Below, piece after piece: positions 36,509 through 45,181 of a stretch of DNA of 48,552 nt. The notes under the pieces were generated by a model. The model was not told the origin of the DNA and did no database searches. It saw nothing but the letters and a program-made list of their open reading frames with translations. The number at the start of each line of letters is the position of its first letter. Positions within the stretch are counted from its first letter, which is position 1. The DNA is from Clostridia bacterium (GTDB taxonomy: Bacteria > Bacillota > DULZ01): positions 1 through 48,552 of the forward strand of contig DULZ01000024.1 of the NCBI GenBank assembly GCA_012840125.1. Reading direction: 5' to 3'. The position numbers were made by a program, and so were the translations under genes.

Positions 36509-38887
36509 GTGATTAAGATTCGCAAGGCGGCGGTATTGGGCGCCGGTATCATGGGAAGTGGTATCGCCGCTCATTTGGCCAACGTGGGTATTCCGGTATA
36601 TCTCTTGGATATCGTACCACGGGACTTACCTGAGGGCGCCGGCCCGGAACAGAGAAACAGCTTGGCCCAGAAAGGTTTGGAAGCGGCAATTAAGTCTAAA
36701 CCGGCGGCATTTTACAGCAAGAACGATGCCAGGTTGGTTAAAGTAGGTAACTTTGAAGACCACATGCACTGGCTGAGTGAAGTGGATTGGATTATTGAAG
36801 TCGTCGTAGAGAGATTAGACATTAAGAAACAGCTGCTGCAGAAAGTGGCCCAGCATCGCCGGCCGGGGACGATTGTCAGTTCCAATACAAGCGGAATTTC
36901 CATCAATAAAATGGTGGAAGATCTGCCTGAAGAGTTCCGGCAGCATTTCCTGGGAACCCATTTCTTCAATCCACCCCGTTACATGAAGCTGTTGGAAATC
37001 ATTCCATGCAACGACACCCTGCCTGAAATCCTGGAGGGAATGGTCAGGTTTGGCGAAAAGGTCTTGGGCAAAGGGGTCGTGGTGGCCAAAGATACACCCA
37101 ACTTCATTGCTAACCGGATAGGTACTTACGGGATGCTGGAAACCACCAGGATCATGCTGGAAGACGGTTATACCGTGGAAGAAGTGGATGCCATCAGCGG
37201 ACCGGCCATGGGGAGGCCGAAGAGCGCTTCCTTCCGTACTTTGGATTTGGTAGGATTGGACACTTTCCTCCATGTGGCCAACAACGTGCTGGAAAATGTT
37301 GATGACCCCTTTGAAAAAGAAGCTTTTAAAGTGCCGGAATTATTAAAAAACATGGTCGAGAAGGGCCTTTTGGGGGACAAGACGAAACAAGGTTTCTACA
37401 CGAAGAAGACGACCGAGGCCGGCAAGCAAATCTATTATTTGAATTATCAAACCATGGAATACGAGCCCCTGGCAAAACCGAAATTTGCTTCCGTGGAACA
37501 AAGCAAGAATATACCGGGGCTGGCCAACCAGATTAAGAACCTGGTAAATGCTAAGGACAGGGCCGGGAATCTGGCATGGAAAACATTGAAGAAGACCTTG
37601 CTGTACAGTGCTAGACAGCTCGGCGTTATCGCTGATGACATCCCGTCCATTGACAAAGCCATGAAGTGGGGCTTCAACTGGTCCCTAGGTCCCTTTGAGG
37701 TGTGGGACGCCATTGGCGTGGAAGCCTCTGTGGCCAGGATGAAGGAAGAAGGCGAAGAGATACCGGCCGTCGTGGCTGAGTTCCTGGCCAAAGGCAACAA
37801 GAGCTTCTATGTGAAAAACGAAGAAGGCTTGTTCTGCTACGACTTCAAGTCGCAGGAGTACAAGTTGATTGAGCAGCCGAAAGAATTAATTGTTCTAAAA
37901 GATTTGAAAAAACAGAATAAAGCGGTACACTCCAACTCCGGGGCCGCGTTGATTGACCTGGGTGACGGGGTGGCCTGCTTGGAATTTACTTCTCCCAACA
38001 ATGCACTGGGTGTTGACATCATTCAAATGATCAACTGGTGCGTTGATAACCTGGAGAAGAATTTCGAGGGTTTGGTTATCGGTAACCAGGGCAAGAACTT
38101 CTGCGTCGGCGCCAACCTGATGCTCATCCTGATGGAAGCGGAAGACGAGAATTGGGACGACATCGAAAGAATGGTGAAAGAGTTCCAGTATTCCTTCCTC
38201 CGGATGAAGCGGGCCACCTTCCCGGTAGTAGCTGCTCCCTTTGGTATGACTTTAGGCGGGGGTTATGAGATCTCAGCTGCTGCGGACAAAATCGTTGCTG
38301 CCGGCGAAACATATATGGGCCTGGTTGAATTGGGTGTGGGTCTCATTCCCGGCGCCGGTGGCAATAAAGAATTGCTGATCCGGAACTTAGAAGGTGCCGC
38401 CAATGTGGACAGAGTGGACTTGCAGCCATTTGTCAACAAAACCTTTGAAACTATTGCCATGGCCAAAGTGTCCACCAGTGCTAAAGAAGCGAAAGACTTA
38501 GGTTATATGCGCGCTTCCGATGAGATTTGCGTCAACGGCGATTTCCTGCTGCACGCCGCCAAGAACGCTGTGCTAGAGATGGTTAAGAAGGGTTACCGGC
38601 CCCCTGCACCGGTGCAGATTCCCGTCGTGGGCGAAAACGGTTATGCTGTGATGGAAGCGGCTATTTACACCATGCTCAAAGGCAATTACATCAGCGAATA
38701 TGATGCTCACCTGGCTAGGAAGGTAGCTTTTGTCTTGTCCGGTGGTAAGGTGCCCGCCGGTACGGTGGTGACCGAAGAGTATCTCCTGGACATCGAAAGA
38801 GAAGCCTTCATGAGCCTGGTCGGTGAGCCCAAGTCCCAAGACCGGATGCGGCATATGCTGTTAAAGGGCAAGCCCTTACGGAACTAA
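36509..38887 (+). CDS. fadN: 3-Hydroxyacyl-CoA dehydrogenase/enoyl-CoA hydratase
   Basis: Bifunctional beta-oxidation enzyme of 792 residues. The N-terminal dehydrogenase begins with the NAD motif AVLGAGIMGSGIAAHLA and has SSNTSGISIN and LGTHFFNPPRYMKLLEI with the catalytic His and Glu region. A second dehydrogenase C-terminal domain follows (about 330-440). The crotonase-fold hydratase is at the C-terminus (about 475-690), with GKNFCVGANLMLIL and PVVAAPFGMTLGGGYEI. Domain order is that of Bacillus FadN, the reverse of E. coli FadB. Start GTG 36509 follows AAAGGAGG. Confidence 0.96.
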   Translation: MIKIRKAAVLGAGIMGSGIAAHLANVGIPVYLLDIVPRDLPEGAGPEQRNSLAQKGLEAAIKSKPAAFYSKNDARLVKVGNFEDHMHWLSEVDWIIEVVVERLDIKKQLLQKVAQHRRPGTIVSSNTSGISINKMVEDLPEEFRQHFLGTHFFNPPRYMKLLEIIPCNDTLPEILEGMVRFGEKVLGKGVVVAKDTPNFIANRIGTYGMLETTRIMLEDGYTVEEVDAISGPAMGRPKSASFRTLDLVGLDTFLHVANNVLENVDDPFEKEAFKVPELLKNMVEKGLLGDKTKQGFYTKKTTEAGKQIYYLNYQTMEYEPLAKPKFASVEQSKNIPGLANQIKNLVNAKDRAGNLAWKTLKKTLLYSARQLGVIADDIPSIDKAMKWGFNWSLGPFEVWDAIGVEASVARMKEEGEEIPAVVAEFLAKGNKSFYVKNEEGLFCYDFKSQEYKLIEQPKELIVLKDLKKQNKAVHSNSGAALIDLGDGVACLEFTSPNNALGVDIIQMINWCVDNLEKNFEGLVIGNQGKNFCVGANLMLILMEAEDENWDDIERMVKEFQYSFLRMKRATFPVVAAPFGMTLGGGYEISAAADKIVAAGETYMGLVELGVGLIPGAGGNKELLIRNLEGAANVDRVDLQPFVNKTFETIAMAKVSTSAKEAKDLGYMRASDEICVNGDFLLHAAKNAVLEMVKKGYRPPAPVQIPVVGENGYAVMEAAIYTMLKGNYISEYDAHLARKVAFVLSGGKVPAGTVVTEEYLLDIEREAFMSLVGEPKSQDRMRHMLLKGKPLRN

Positions 38888-38905
38888 AAGAGAGGAGGGT
38901 ACAAG

Positions 38906-40084
38906 ATGCGTGAAGCGGTAATTGTATCTGGAGTAAGAACTGCGGTGGGTAAAGCCCCCCGGGGTACATTACGACACTGCCGCCCTGAGGATTTGGGTGG
39001 TGCCGTAGTTAAGGAAGCGGTAGAACGGGCCAAAGGACTGGACCCGCAGGAAATAGACGACGTGATCATCGGCTGCTCTTTCCCTGAGGCCGAACAGGGC
39101 ATGAATTTAGGGCGGATTGTGGCGCTCCGTGCCGGGCTGCCGAATTCCGTGCCCGGCTTTACCATCAACAGGTTTTGCTCCTCCGGCTTGCAATCCATCG
39201 CCCTGGCCGCCGAAAGAATTATGTGCGGTTTCGCCGACGTGATTGTGGCCGGTGGCGTGGAAAGCATGAGCGTAGTACCGATGGGCGGGCAAAAGATCGC
39301 TCCCAACCCCTATTTGATGGAGCACATGCCCGAAGCGTACATGACCATGGGGTTAACGGCCGAAGAAGTAGCCAGCCGGTTTGGCATCAGCCGTGAGGAT
39401 CAGGATGCCTTTGCCGTGGAAAGCCACCGCAAGGCCTGGCAGGCTATTCAAGCAGGCAAGTTTAAAGACGAGATTTTGCCTGTTACGGTGAAAAAAACCA
39501 GCATCGGGCCTGATAATAAAGTAGTTACCAAGGAAGTGGTCTTTGACACCGATGAAGGCGTGCGCCCGGAAACCAGCATGGAAGCTTTGGCGAAGCTTAA
39601 GCCTGTTTTCAAGCAAGGCGGGACAGTGACTGCCGGTAACTCTTCCCAGACCAGTGATGCCGCGGCGGCAGTAGTGGTGATGTCCGCCGAAAAAGCCCAG
39701 CAGCTGGGGTTAAAACCCATGGCCGTGTTCCGTTCCTTTGCCGTGGGAGGCGTTGACCCGGATATTATGGGCATCGGGCCTGTAGTAGCAATTCCCAAGG
39801 CTTTGAAACTGGCCGGCGTGAAGTTAGAAGACATTGATTTGATTGAATTGAATGAAGCTTTTGCCTCCCAGGCCCTTTACTGCATCAGGGAATTGGGATT
39901 GGATGTCAACAAAGTCAATGTCAACGGCGGAGCCATTGCTTTGGGCCACCCGCTGGGATGCACCGGGACCAAGCTGACGGTGACCCTCATGCATGAGCTG
40001 GCCCGTCGTAACGGCAAGTACGGCATTGTGTCCATGTGCATCGGCGGCGGTATGGGTGCTGCGGCGGTCTTTGAAAGAGTATAA
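38906..40084 (+). CDS. fadA: Acetyl-CoA acyltransferase (3-ketoacyl-CoA thiolase)
   Basis: Releases acetyl-CoA from 3-ketoacyl-CoA, the last step of each beta-oxidation round. The 392-residue protein has the nucleophilic Cys in [17 protein letters not shown] (about residue 93), the [15 protein letters not shown] signature with the active His (about 343-357), and the second Cys in [10 protein letters not shown] (about 375-384). It follows fadN by 18 bp with a ribosome site (GAGAGGAGG) and is clearly in the same operon. Confidence 0.97.
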   Translation: MREAVIVSGVRTAVGKAPRGTLRHCRPEDLGGAVVKEAVERAKGLDPQEIDDVIIGCSFPEAEQGMNLGRIVALRAGLPNSVPGFTINRFCSSGLQSIALAAERIMCGFADVIVAGGVESMSVVPMGGQKIAPNPYLMEHMPEAYMTMGLTAEEVASRFGISREDQDAFAVESHRKAWQAIQAGKFKDEILPVTVKKTSIGPDNKVVTKEVVFDTDEGVRPETSMEALAKLKPVFKQGGTVTAGNSSQTSDAAAAVVVMSAEKAQQLGLKPMAVFRSFAVGGVDPDIMGIGPVVAIPKALKLAGVKLEDIDLIELNEAFASQALYCIRELGLDVNKVNVNGGAIALGHPLGCTGTKLTVTLMHELARRNGKYGIVSMCIGGGMGAAAVFERV

Positions 40085-40106
40085 CTTTTGCTCAGGAGGG
40101 ATTGAC

Positions 40107-41879
40107 ATGTCCAATGATTTTGTCAGAGGTGGAAGTTTCTTAATTGAAGATGCCGAGAATATTTCAATCTTTACCCCGGAAGATTTTACGGAAGAGCACC
40201 GGATGATTGCCAAGACGGCGGAGGATTTTGTTGCCGGTGAAGTCAAACCTCACATCGACCGGATTGAAGCCCAGGAAGAAGGATTAAGCAAAGAACTGCT
40301 CCGGAGTGCCGGGGAACTTGGTCTATTGTCCGCTGATATTCCGGAAGAATACGGCGGCGCCGGATTAGATAAAATCAGCTCCATTCTCATTACGGAAAAA
40401 GTTGCCTCCGGCGGATCCTTTGCCGTGTCCTTTGCGGCCCATACCGGTATCGGCACGCTGCCTATTGTCTTCTTCGGCAACAAGGACCAGAAAGAAAAGT
40501 ACCTACCGGCCTTGGCCAGCGGGGAAAAGATTGCGGCTTACGCCCTGACGGAGCCCAGCGCCGGTTCCGATGCCCTGGCGGCTAAGACCAAGGCGGTGCT
40601 GAGCCCGGACGGCACCAAGTATATATTAAACGGGGAAAAAATCTTCATTACCAACGCCGGTTTTGCCGATGTCTTCGTCACCTATGCGAAAATTGACGGG
40701 GAACACTTTACCGCCTTCATCGTGGATGCCGGCACCCCCGGTTTGAGTACCGGTGCCGAAGAAAAGAAAATGGGGATCAAAGGTTCTTCCACCAGGAGCG
40801 TTATCTTTGAAGACTGTGAAGTCCCTGTGGAGAACGTGCTGGGTGAAGTCGGCAAAGGCCATTTGGTGGCTTTCAACATCCTCAATATCGGGCGTTACAA
40901 GCTGGCCGCCGCTGCCGTAGGCGCCGCTAAAGAGGGTTTGGGCGTGACCGTAAAATACGCCAAGGAAAGAAAGCAGTTCAACCAGAGCATTGCCGAATTC
41001 GGTGCCATCAAGCACAAGATCGCCGAAATGGCTTCCAGGATCTATGTGGCGGAGTCCGTGGTGTACCGGACCGGTGGCTTAATTGACAGCATCCTTGCTA
41101 CCCTGGACCCCAATGCGGAAGATGCGGGCCGGGCTGCAGCTAACGCCATCGGTGAGTATGCCATCGAGTGCTCTATTAACAAAGTCTTCGGGTCCGAAGT
41201 GGCCGACTTCTGCGTGGATGAAGCGGTCCAGATCCATGGTGGTTACGGCTTTACCCAGGAGTATCCGGTAGAAAGAATGTACCGGGATTCCCGGATCAAC
41301 CGGATCTTTGAAGGAACCAACGAAATTAACCGTCTCCTCATTCCTGCCACGCTGTTGAGAAAGGCCATGAAAGGCGAGTTGAACCTGCTCGGCGCGGCCC
41401 AAAAGCTACAGGGTGAACTGCTGAGCCTGATGCCTGCCGCACCGGAGGGTGTACTGGGCGTCGAGTTTGCTAAGCTGGCCAACATGAAGAAAATGTTCCT
41501 CATGGCAGCCGGCACGGCGGTGCAGAAACTGGGCATGGCCCTGAAAGATGAACAAGAAATCCTCATGAATGCCGCCGATATGATTATCGAGATTTACGCC
41601 ACCGAGAGCGCCTTGCTGCGGGCGAAGAAGGCTCTGGAGGCCGCCGGGGAAGCCGCTGCCGATCTGAAGATCAAGATGGCGAAACTGTACACCCATAACG
41701 CTTTCCAAAAATGCGAGCTCATTGCCAAGAATACCTTGGCTGCCGTGGAGACCGGCGACAGCCTCAAGACACTGCAGTCGGCCCTGAAGAAACTGGCACG
41801 GTTTGATGTGGAGAATACCATTACTTTAAGACGTGCCATCGCCGATGCCATCATTGACGCCGAAAAGTATATTTGCTAG
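40107..41879 (+). CDS. fadE: Acyl-CoA dehydrogenase
   Basis: FAD-dependent first step of beta-oxidation, 590 residues. Conserved segments are AYALTEPSAGSDA (FAD/substrate), GEKIFITNAGFADVF, YAKERKQFNQSIAEFGAIKHKIAEMA, and VQIHGGYGFTQEYPVERMYRDSRINRIFEGTNEI. A C-terminal extension of about 170 residues makes it longer than typical enzymes (about 380), as in Bacillus FadE and very-long-chain forms. ATG 40107 is 6 nt after AGGAGGG; the longer frame overlaps fadA. No electron-transfer-flavoprotein genes are adjacent. It ends the fadR-N-A-E operon. Confidence 0.96.
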   Translation: MSNDFVRGGSFLIEDAENISIFTPEDFTEEHRMIAKTAEDFVAGEVKPHIDRIEAQEEGLSKELLRSAGELGLLSADIPEEYGGAGLDKISSILITEKVASGGSFAVSFAAHTGIGTLPIVFFGNKDQKEKYLPALASGEKIAAYALTEPSAGSDALAAKTKAVLSPDGTKYILNGEKIFITNAGFADVFVTYAKIDGEHFTAFIVDAGTPGLSTGAEEKKMGIKGSSTRSVIFEDCEVPVENVLGEVGKGHLVAFNILNIGRYKLAAAAVGAAKEGLGVTVKYAKERKQFNQSIAEFGAIKHKIAEMASRIYVAESVVYRTGGLIDSILATLDPNAEDAGRAAANAIGEYAIECSINKVFGSEVADFCVDEAVQIHGGYGFTQEYPVERMYRDSRINRIFEGTNEINRLLIPATLLRKAMKGELNLLGAAQKLQGELLSLMPAAPEGVLGVEFAKLANMKKMFLMAAGTAVQKLGMALKDEQEILMNAADMIIEIYATESALLRAKKALEAAGEAAADLKIKMAKLYTHNAFQKCELIAKNTLAAVETGDSLKTLQSALKKLARFDVENTITLRRAIADAIIDAEKYIC

Positions 41880-41888
41880 GCGCCTGCG

Positions 41889-41920
41889 TAGACCCCTCCG
41901 GGCGGAGGGGTCTATTCTAT
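41889..41920 (+). terminator. Terminator of the beta-oxidation operon
   Basis: TAGACCCCTCC (41889-41899), loop GGGC, GGAGGGGTCTA (41904-41914): 11 perfect pairs, then TTCTATTTCTTT. Confidence 0.92.
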
Positions 41921-41923
41921 TTC

Positions 41924-41952
41924 TTTACAGTCATGGGCTGATTCAGTAAAAT
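41924..41952 (+). promoter_or_regulatory. Sigma-A promoter of ychF
   Basis: TTTACA (41924-41929), 17-bp spacer, TAAAAT (41947-41952). Confidence 0.7.
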
Positions 41953-41985
41953 AGGGAGGGAACATGAACAAGAGGTGAACAAAAA

Positions 41986-43080
41986 ATGGCATTATCTTGC
42001 GGTATAGTTGGATTGCCCATGGTAGGAAAAACCACGTTATTCAACCTGCTCACCAAGGCAGGCTTGGCTACCAGCGAATACATGACCGGGAAGACCAACA
42101 CTCACACCCAACTGGCTCAAATACCCGATGAGCGGGTGGATTTTTTAGCGCAGCTGTACAAGCCCAAGAAGGTCACTTATGCCACTTTGGAAGTAACGGA
42201 CGTGCCGGGGCTGGTGCGGGGTGCCAGCCAGGGCATGGGTTCCGGAAATGAGTTTTTGTCCGCGGTGCAGGAAGCAGATGCCCTGATTCATGTGGTAAGA
42301 GCTTTTAATAATGGTCAGGTTATGCACGTGGAAGGGTCCATAGACATTATACGGGATCTGGAGACCATCAATCTGGAATTATTGTTTGCTGATTTACAGT
42401 TAATAGAAAAGCGGATCAGCCGGATTAACCAGGGTAAGAAAAAAGGGAAGGAAAACGCCATGGAGCTCAGCGCCCTGGAAAAACTCCAGCAGGCGTTCGA
42501 AAATGAAATTCCCTTGTCCCAGATCCAGTTGACGGAAGAGGAGAGAGAGTCCCTCAGGCACATGCGGTTTCTCACCGCTAAACCCATGATTATTGTCGTT
42601 AATGTTGATGAGGAGCAGTTAACTAATCAGGATTATCCCCAGCGGGAAGCCGTCCGTGCATATGCCCGGGAAAAGGGGTTACCTTTGCTGGAGGTATGCT
42701 TGAAGGCGGAAGTGGAAATAGACGAGCTGGACCCGGAAGACCGGGCTGAGTTCATGGGCGAGCTGGGCATTGCCGAGCCGGGGGTGAAGCGCATTGCCAA
42801 AACTGTTTATGAGCATTTAGGTTTAATATCTTTCCTGACCGTCGGGGAAGATGAAGTCAAGGCCTGGACCATTACAAAGGGGCTGAACGCCAAACAAGCG
42901 GCCGGCAAAATCCACAGCGATATTGAAAGGGGCTTCATCCGGGCGGAAACGGTCAGTTTCACAGATTTGTTCGAGCTTGGCTCCATGGCGAAAGTGAAAG
43001 AAAAAGGGTTGGCCCGGCTCGAAGGAAAAGACTATATTGTGCAGGACGGGGACATTATTAATTTCCGGTTCAATGTGTAG
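41986..43080 (+). CDS. ychF: Redox-regulated ATPase YchF (Obg-like P-loop protein)
   Basis: Ribosome-associated P-loop ATPase of the Obg group, 364 residues, the family's usual length. It begins SCGIVGLPMVGKTTLFNLL (G1), has EVTDVPGLVRGASQG (G3), and NVDE in place of NKxD (G4), which explains the preference for ATP over GTP. A helical coiled-coil insert (about 125-195) and a C-terminal TGS domain (from about 285, with DLFELGSMAKVKEKG) complete it. Here the usual GLPNVGKST reads GLPMVGKTT, a mild change. It has its own promoter and stands alone. Confidence 0.97.
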   Translation: MALSCGIVGLPMVGKTTLFNLLTKAGLATSEYMTGKTNTHTQLAQIPDERVDFLAQLYKPKKVTYATLEVTDVPGLVRGASQGMGSGNEFLSAVQEADALIHVVRAFNNGQVMHVEGSIDIIRDLETINLELLFADLQLIEKRISRINQGKKKGKENAMELSALEKLQQAFENEIPLSQIQLTEEERESLRHMRFLTAKPMIIVVNVDEEQLTNQDYPQREAVRAYAREKGLPLLEVCLKAEVEIDELDPEDRAEFMGELGIAEPGVKRIAKTVYEHLGLISFLTVGEDEVKAWTITKGLNAKQAAGKIHSDIERGFIRAETVSFTDLFELGSMAKVKEKGLARLEGKDYIVQDGDIINFRFNV

Positions 43081-43124
43081 CTGGGAAAACCTGTTTCCTG
43101 GCGACCAGTGAGACGCTGAGCATA

Positions 43125-43167
43125 TTTCGCTGAAACTATTGACAGCGGAACACCCTCGATGTATGAT
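43125..43167 (+). promoter_or_regulatory. Promoter with embedded inverted repeat, zinc-ribbon gene
   Basis: TTGACA (43139-43144), 17-bp spacer, TATGAT (43162-43167). TTTCGCTG (43125-43132) and CAGCGGAA (43143-43150) form an inverted repeat around the -35 box. It is nearly the same sequence as at 34029-34055. Confidence 0.7.
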
Positions 43168-43203
43168 AATAACAGAATTGTGCGCCAGGAAGGAGGGCAG
43201 CGG

Positions 43204-43395
43204 ATGCCGTTTTACGATTTCAAATGCAATGCTTGTGGTTACCGGTTCGCGGTCAATGTACCGATGAGGGAGCGAAAGAACGTCACCTGCCCGGAATGTG
43301 GGGCCCGGGAGTTGACCCAACTGTTTACCGGTATCAACATCCTCGGGGTTGGGGGCAGCGGTTGCTCCAGTCCTCCTGGTTCCCGGTTTACGTGA
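43204..43395 (+). CDS. FmdB-type zinc-ribbon protein
   Basis: Small protein of 63 residues with a putative zinc ribbon: CNACG (about 9-13) and CPECGARE (about 29-36). The start MPFYDFKCNACGYRF is characteristic of the FmdB/YgcI-like family, once thought to regulate formylmethanofuran dehydrogenase genes; its actual role is unknown. A Gly/Ser-rich tail follows, ending GSGCSSPPGSRFT. ATG 43204 follows GGAAGGAGGG; the open frame upstream runs through the promoter. It is single-gene, and its promoter shares an inverted repeat with an iron-sulfur operon 9 kb away. Confidence 0.88.
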   Translation: MPFYDFKCNACGYRFAVNVPMRERKNVTCPECGARELTQLFTGINILGVGGSGCSSPPGSRFT

Positions 43396-43468
43396 GGTTA
43401 AGAGCAAGGGAGGGGGTGCCTCCCTTAATTTTTGCCTGGCTTTGGCTACGTGGGCCGGTGTGTCGGTC

Positions 43469-43497
43469 TTGACAGTGTTACGCAAAGAGTATAAGAT
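43469..43497 (+). promoter_or_regulatory. Promoter of the triple-HTH regulator
   Basis: TTGACA (43469-43474), 17-bp spacer, TAAGAT (43492-43497). About 10 bp downstream GGAATATAGTATTTCC (43507-43522) is an imperfect palindrome in a position suited to autoregulation. Confidence 0.6.
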
Positions 43498-43552
43498 TCT
43501 TTTAGTGGAATATAGTATTTCCGAAAATTTCTTGGATTAGGAGCGACCGGTA

Positions 43553-44332
43553 ATGCTAATCAAAGGTGAGAGAATACGCCAGCTAAGGGAAGAAAGGGAT
43601 TGTTCCCTGGCTGAATTTGCTGCCAAGGCCGGTATATCAGTCTCATATCTCAGCGAAATCGAGAGAGGGGCAAAAAAGCCTTCTTTGAAAACCATTGACA
43701 AAATTGCCGCAGCTCTCAACGTGCCGAAGAGCCAGCTGGTAGAAATAACCACTGACTCGAAAGGAATCATGCTGGGTGAAAAACTGCGGCTGCTGCGAGA
43801 GAAGAAAGGGTGGACCTTGTCTGAATTCGCCGGGAAAGCTGATATATCCGTCTCTTATCTGAGTGAGATTGAACGAGGGAATGTGTACCCTGCGATTGAC
43901 ACATTGAAGAAGATTGCTCGCACATTGGAGGTTAGCCTGCAAGACCTGGTCGGCAGGGGTGGTATTTTAGGGAGCAAGTTAAGAATGATCCGGGAAGAGC
44001 AGGGTCTGACCCAGGGAGAGCTGGCTAAACAAGCCGGCATCTCGGCTGGATTGGTAGGGCAAATTGAACAAGGCAAAGTTCAGCCCTCCCTGCAGACAGT
44101 GGAGAAAATTGCCGAAGCGGTAGGTGTTTCGCCCTGTTATTTTCTCATTGATGATGCCGGGGTGGAAGACTTGCTCAGGGCCATGTCCCCGGAGCTGAGG
44201 GAGCTGCTGAAAGATCCCAAAGTCCAATCGGTGTTGCGCTTGATCTGCAGTTGTACGGCGGAGGAACTGAAATTCATTTTTGATTTTATCAAGCTTTACA
44301 AGAAGCACGGCAGCCATGTATTTAGCCATTAA
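43553..44332 (+). CDS. Transcriptional regulator with three tandem XRE-type HTH domains
   Basis: DNA-binding protein of 259 residues with three Cro/C1-type domains in a row, at about 5-62, 74-130 and 137-193. The first two share the exact recognition segment SVSYLSEIERG; the third has diverged to SAGLVGQIEQG. A C-terminal helical tail (about 200-259, with two Cys in ICSCTAEELKF) may serve dimerisation or sensing. Most XRE regulators carry one such domain and dimerise; three on one chain suggests binding to a long or repeated operator. ATG 43553 follows AGGAG at 8 nt. It is single-gene, with a strong terminator. Targets unknown. Confidence 0.9.
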   Translation: MLIKGERIRQLREERDCSLAEFAAKAGISVSYLSEIERGAKKPSLKTIDKIAAALNVPKSQLVEITTDSKGIMLGEKLRLLREKKGWTLSEFAGKADISVSYLSEIERGNVYPAIDTLKKIARTLEVSLQDLVGRGGILGSKLRMIREEQGLTQGELAKQAGISAGLVGQIEQGKVQPSLQTVEKIAEAVGVSPCYFLIDDAGVEDLLRAMSPELRELLKDPKVQSVLRLICSCTAEELKFIFDFIKLYKKHGSHVFSH

Positions 44333-44347
44333 ACGTCATGCTGAGGG

Positions 44348-44381
44348 ACCAGTTGTCAGAAAATGATGACTGGTTTTTTTT
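44348..44381 (+). terminator. Terminator of the triple-HTH gene
   Basis: ACCAGTTGTCA (44348-44358), loop gaaaa, TGATGACTGGT (44364-44374), 11 pairs with two G-U, then eight T. Confidence 0.92.
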
Positions 44382-44449
44382 ATGGGGAGGAGGAACCAGA
44401 AAATGGAAAAAGAATAAGTATGTAACGGTGCATGAGGAGGTAGATGGGA

Positions 44450-45139
44450 GTGCAAGTTGTTTCAAGGGTACTGTTGCTGGCCTTGGTCTTATGGTTACCT
44501 GGTATGGGCCCTGCCCTGGCACAAGGGCCGGATTACCGGGTTTATTTGCTGGGAGAAGAAGTAAATTTAACTTTAAGACAAGAAGGCGGCAGGGTTTACG
44601 CCCTGCAAACCGAATTGATTAACTTGGCAGCAAAGCTGCAGCCCGGCCAACGGTTGTCAAGGTCTGATGAACGGTCTTGGCTGCCCCTGCGAGATTTTTG
44701 GGAGGAACTTGGCCTGAAGGTCAAATGGATACCTGGGATTCAAGCCATCATTATTTCAAACCGTGGTGACGATCAGGTGATTCCGGAGCAAGCCAGCAAA
44801 ATCATCGCTGAGGCCCTGGCTGATACTTTGTGGTTGAGCTTGTCTTCTAAAGAGGAATTGGCCCGGCATTTGTCCCAATACTACACCCAGGCCCTGGTAG
44901 AGGAAGTACTTGATGACACCTGGCTTTTTGTTGAAGGGGAGACCGATTGGCACAGCGTGTACCGGTTGACGGAGAGCTTGCGGCTCGATGGGGGACAGGA
45001 TTGGTTGTTGGTACAGGTGACAGTCCAGGAGACTTTTTCTCCCGGCGAGGAGCCGGTTTATTTTCATGGAGTTATCAAACTGCAGCACCTGGATGAAGGT
45101 TGGCGCATAGCCGCCCAGCAATATTTTGACGAGATATGA
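44450..45139 (+). CDS. Secreted protein with copper-amine-oxidase-like stalk domain
   Basis: Exported protein of 229 residues of unknown function. The signal peptide (about 1-25) ends GPALAQG. The next section, with ERSWLPLRDFWEELGLKVKWIPGIQAIIIS (about 65-100), resembles the copper amine oxidase N-terminal/stalk domain that Clostridia often use as a surface adhesive module. The C-terminal half (about 115-229) looks like a small alpha/beta domain of the NTF2 or calcium-calmodulin-kinase-association type, ending LDEGWRIAAQQYF. GTG 44450 is best placed after GAGGAGGT; ATG 44444 is too close to it. Confidence 0.75.
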   Translation: MQVVSRVLLLALVLWLPGMGPALAQGPDYRVYLLGEEVNLTLRQEGGRVYALQTELINLAAKLQPGQRLSRSDERSWLPLRDFWEELGLKVKWIPGIQAIIISNRGDDQVIPEQASKIIAEALADTLWLSLSSKEELARHLSQYYTQALVEEVLDDTWLFVEGETDWHSVYRLTESLRLDGGQDWLLVQVTVQETFSPGEEPVYFHGVIKLQHLDEGWRIAAQQYFDEI

Positions 45140-45181
45140 ATACAAAGTGACTAATCAATACTTGTGTAAGGACGGTTAACA

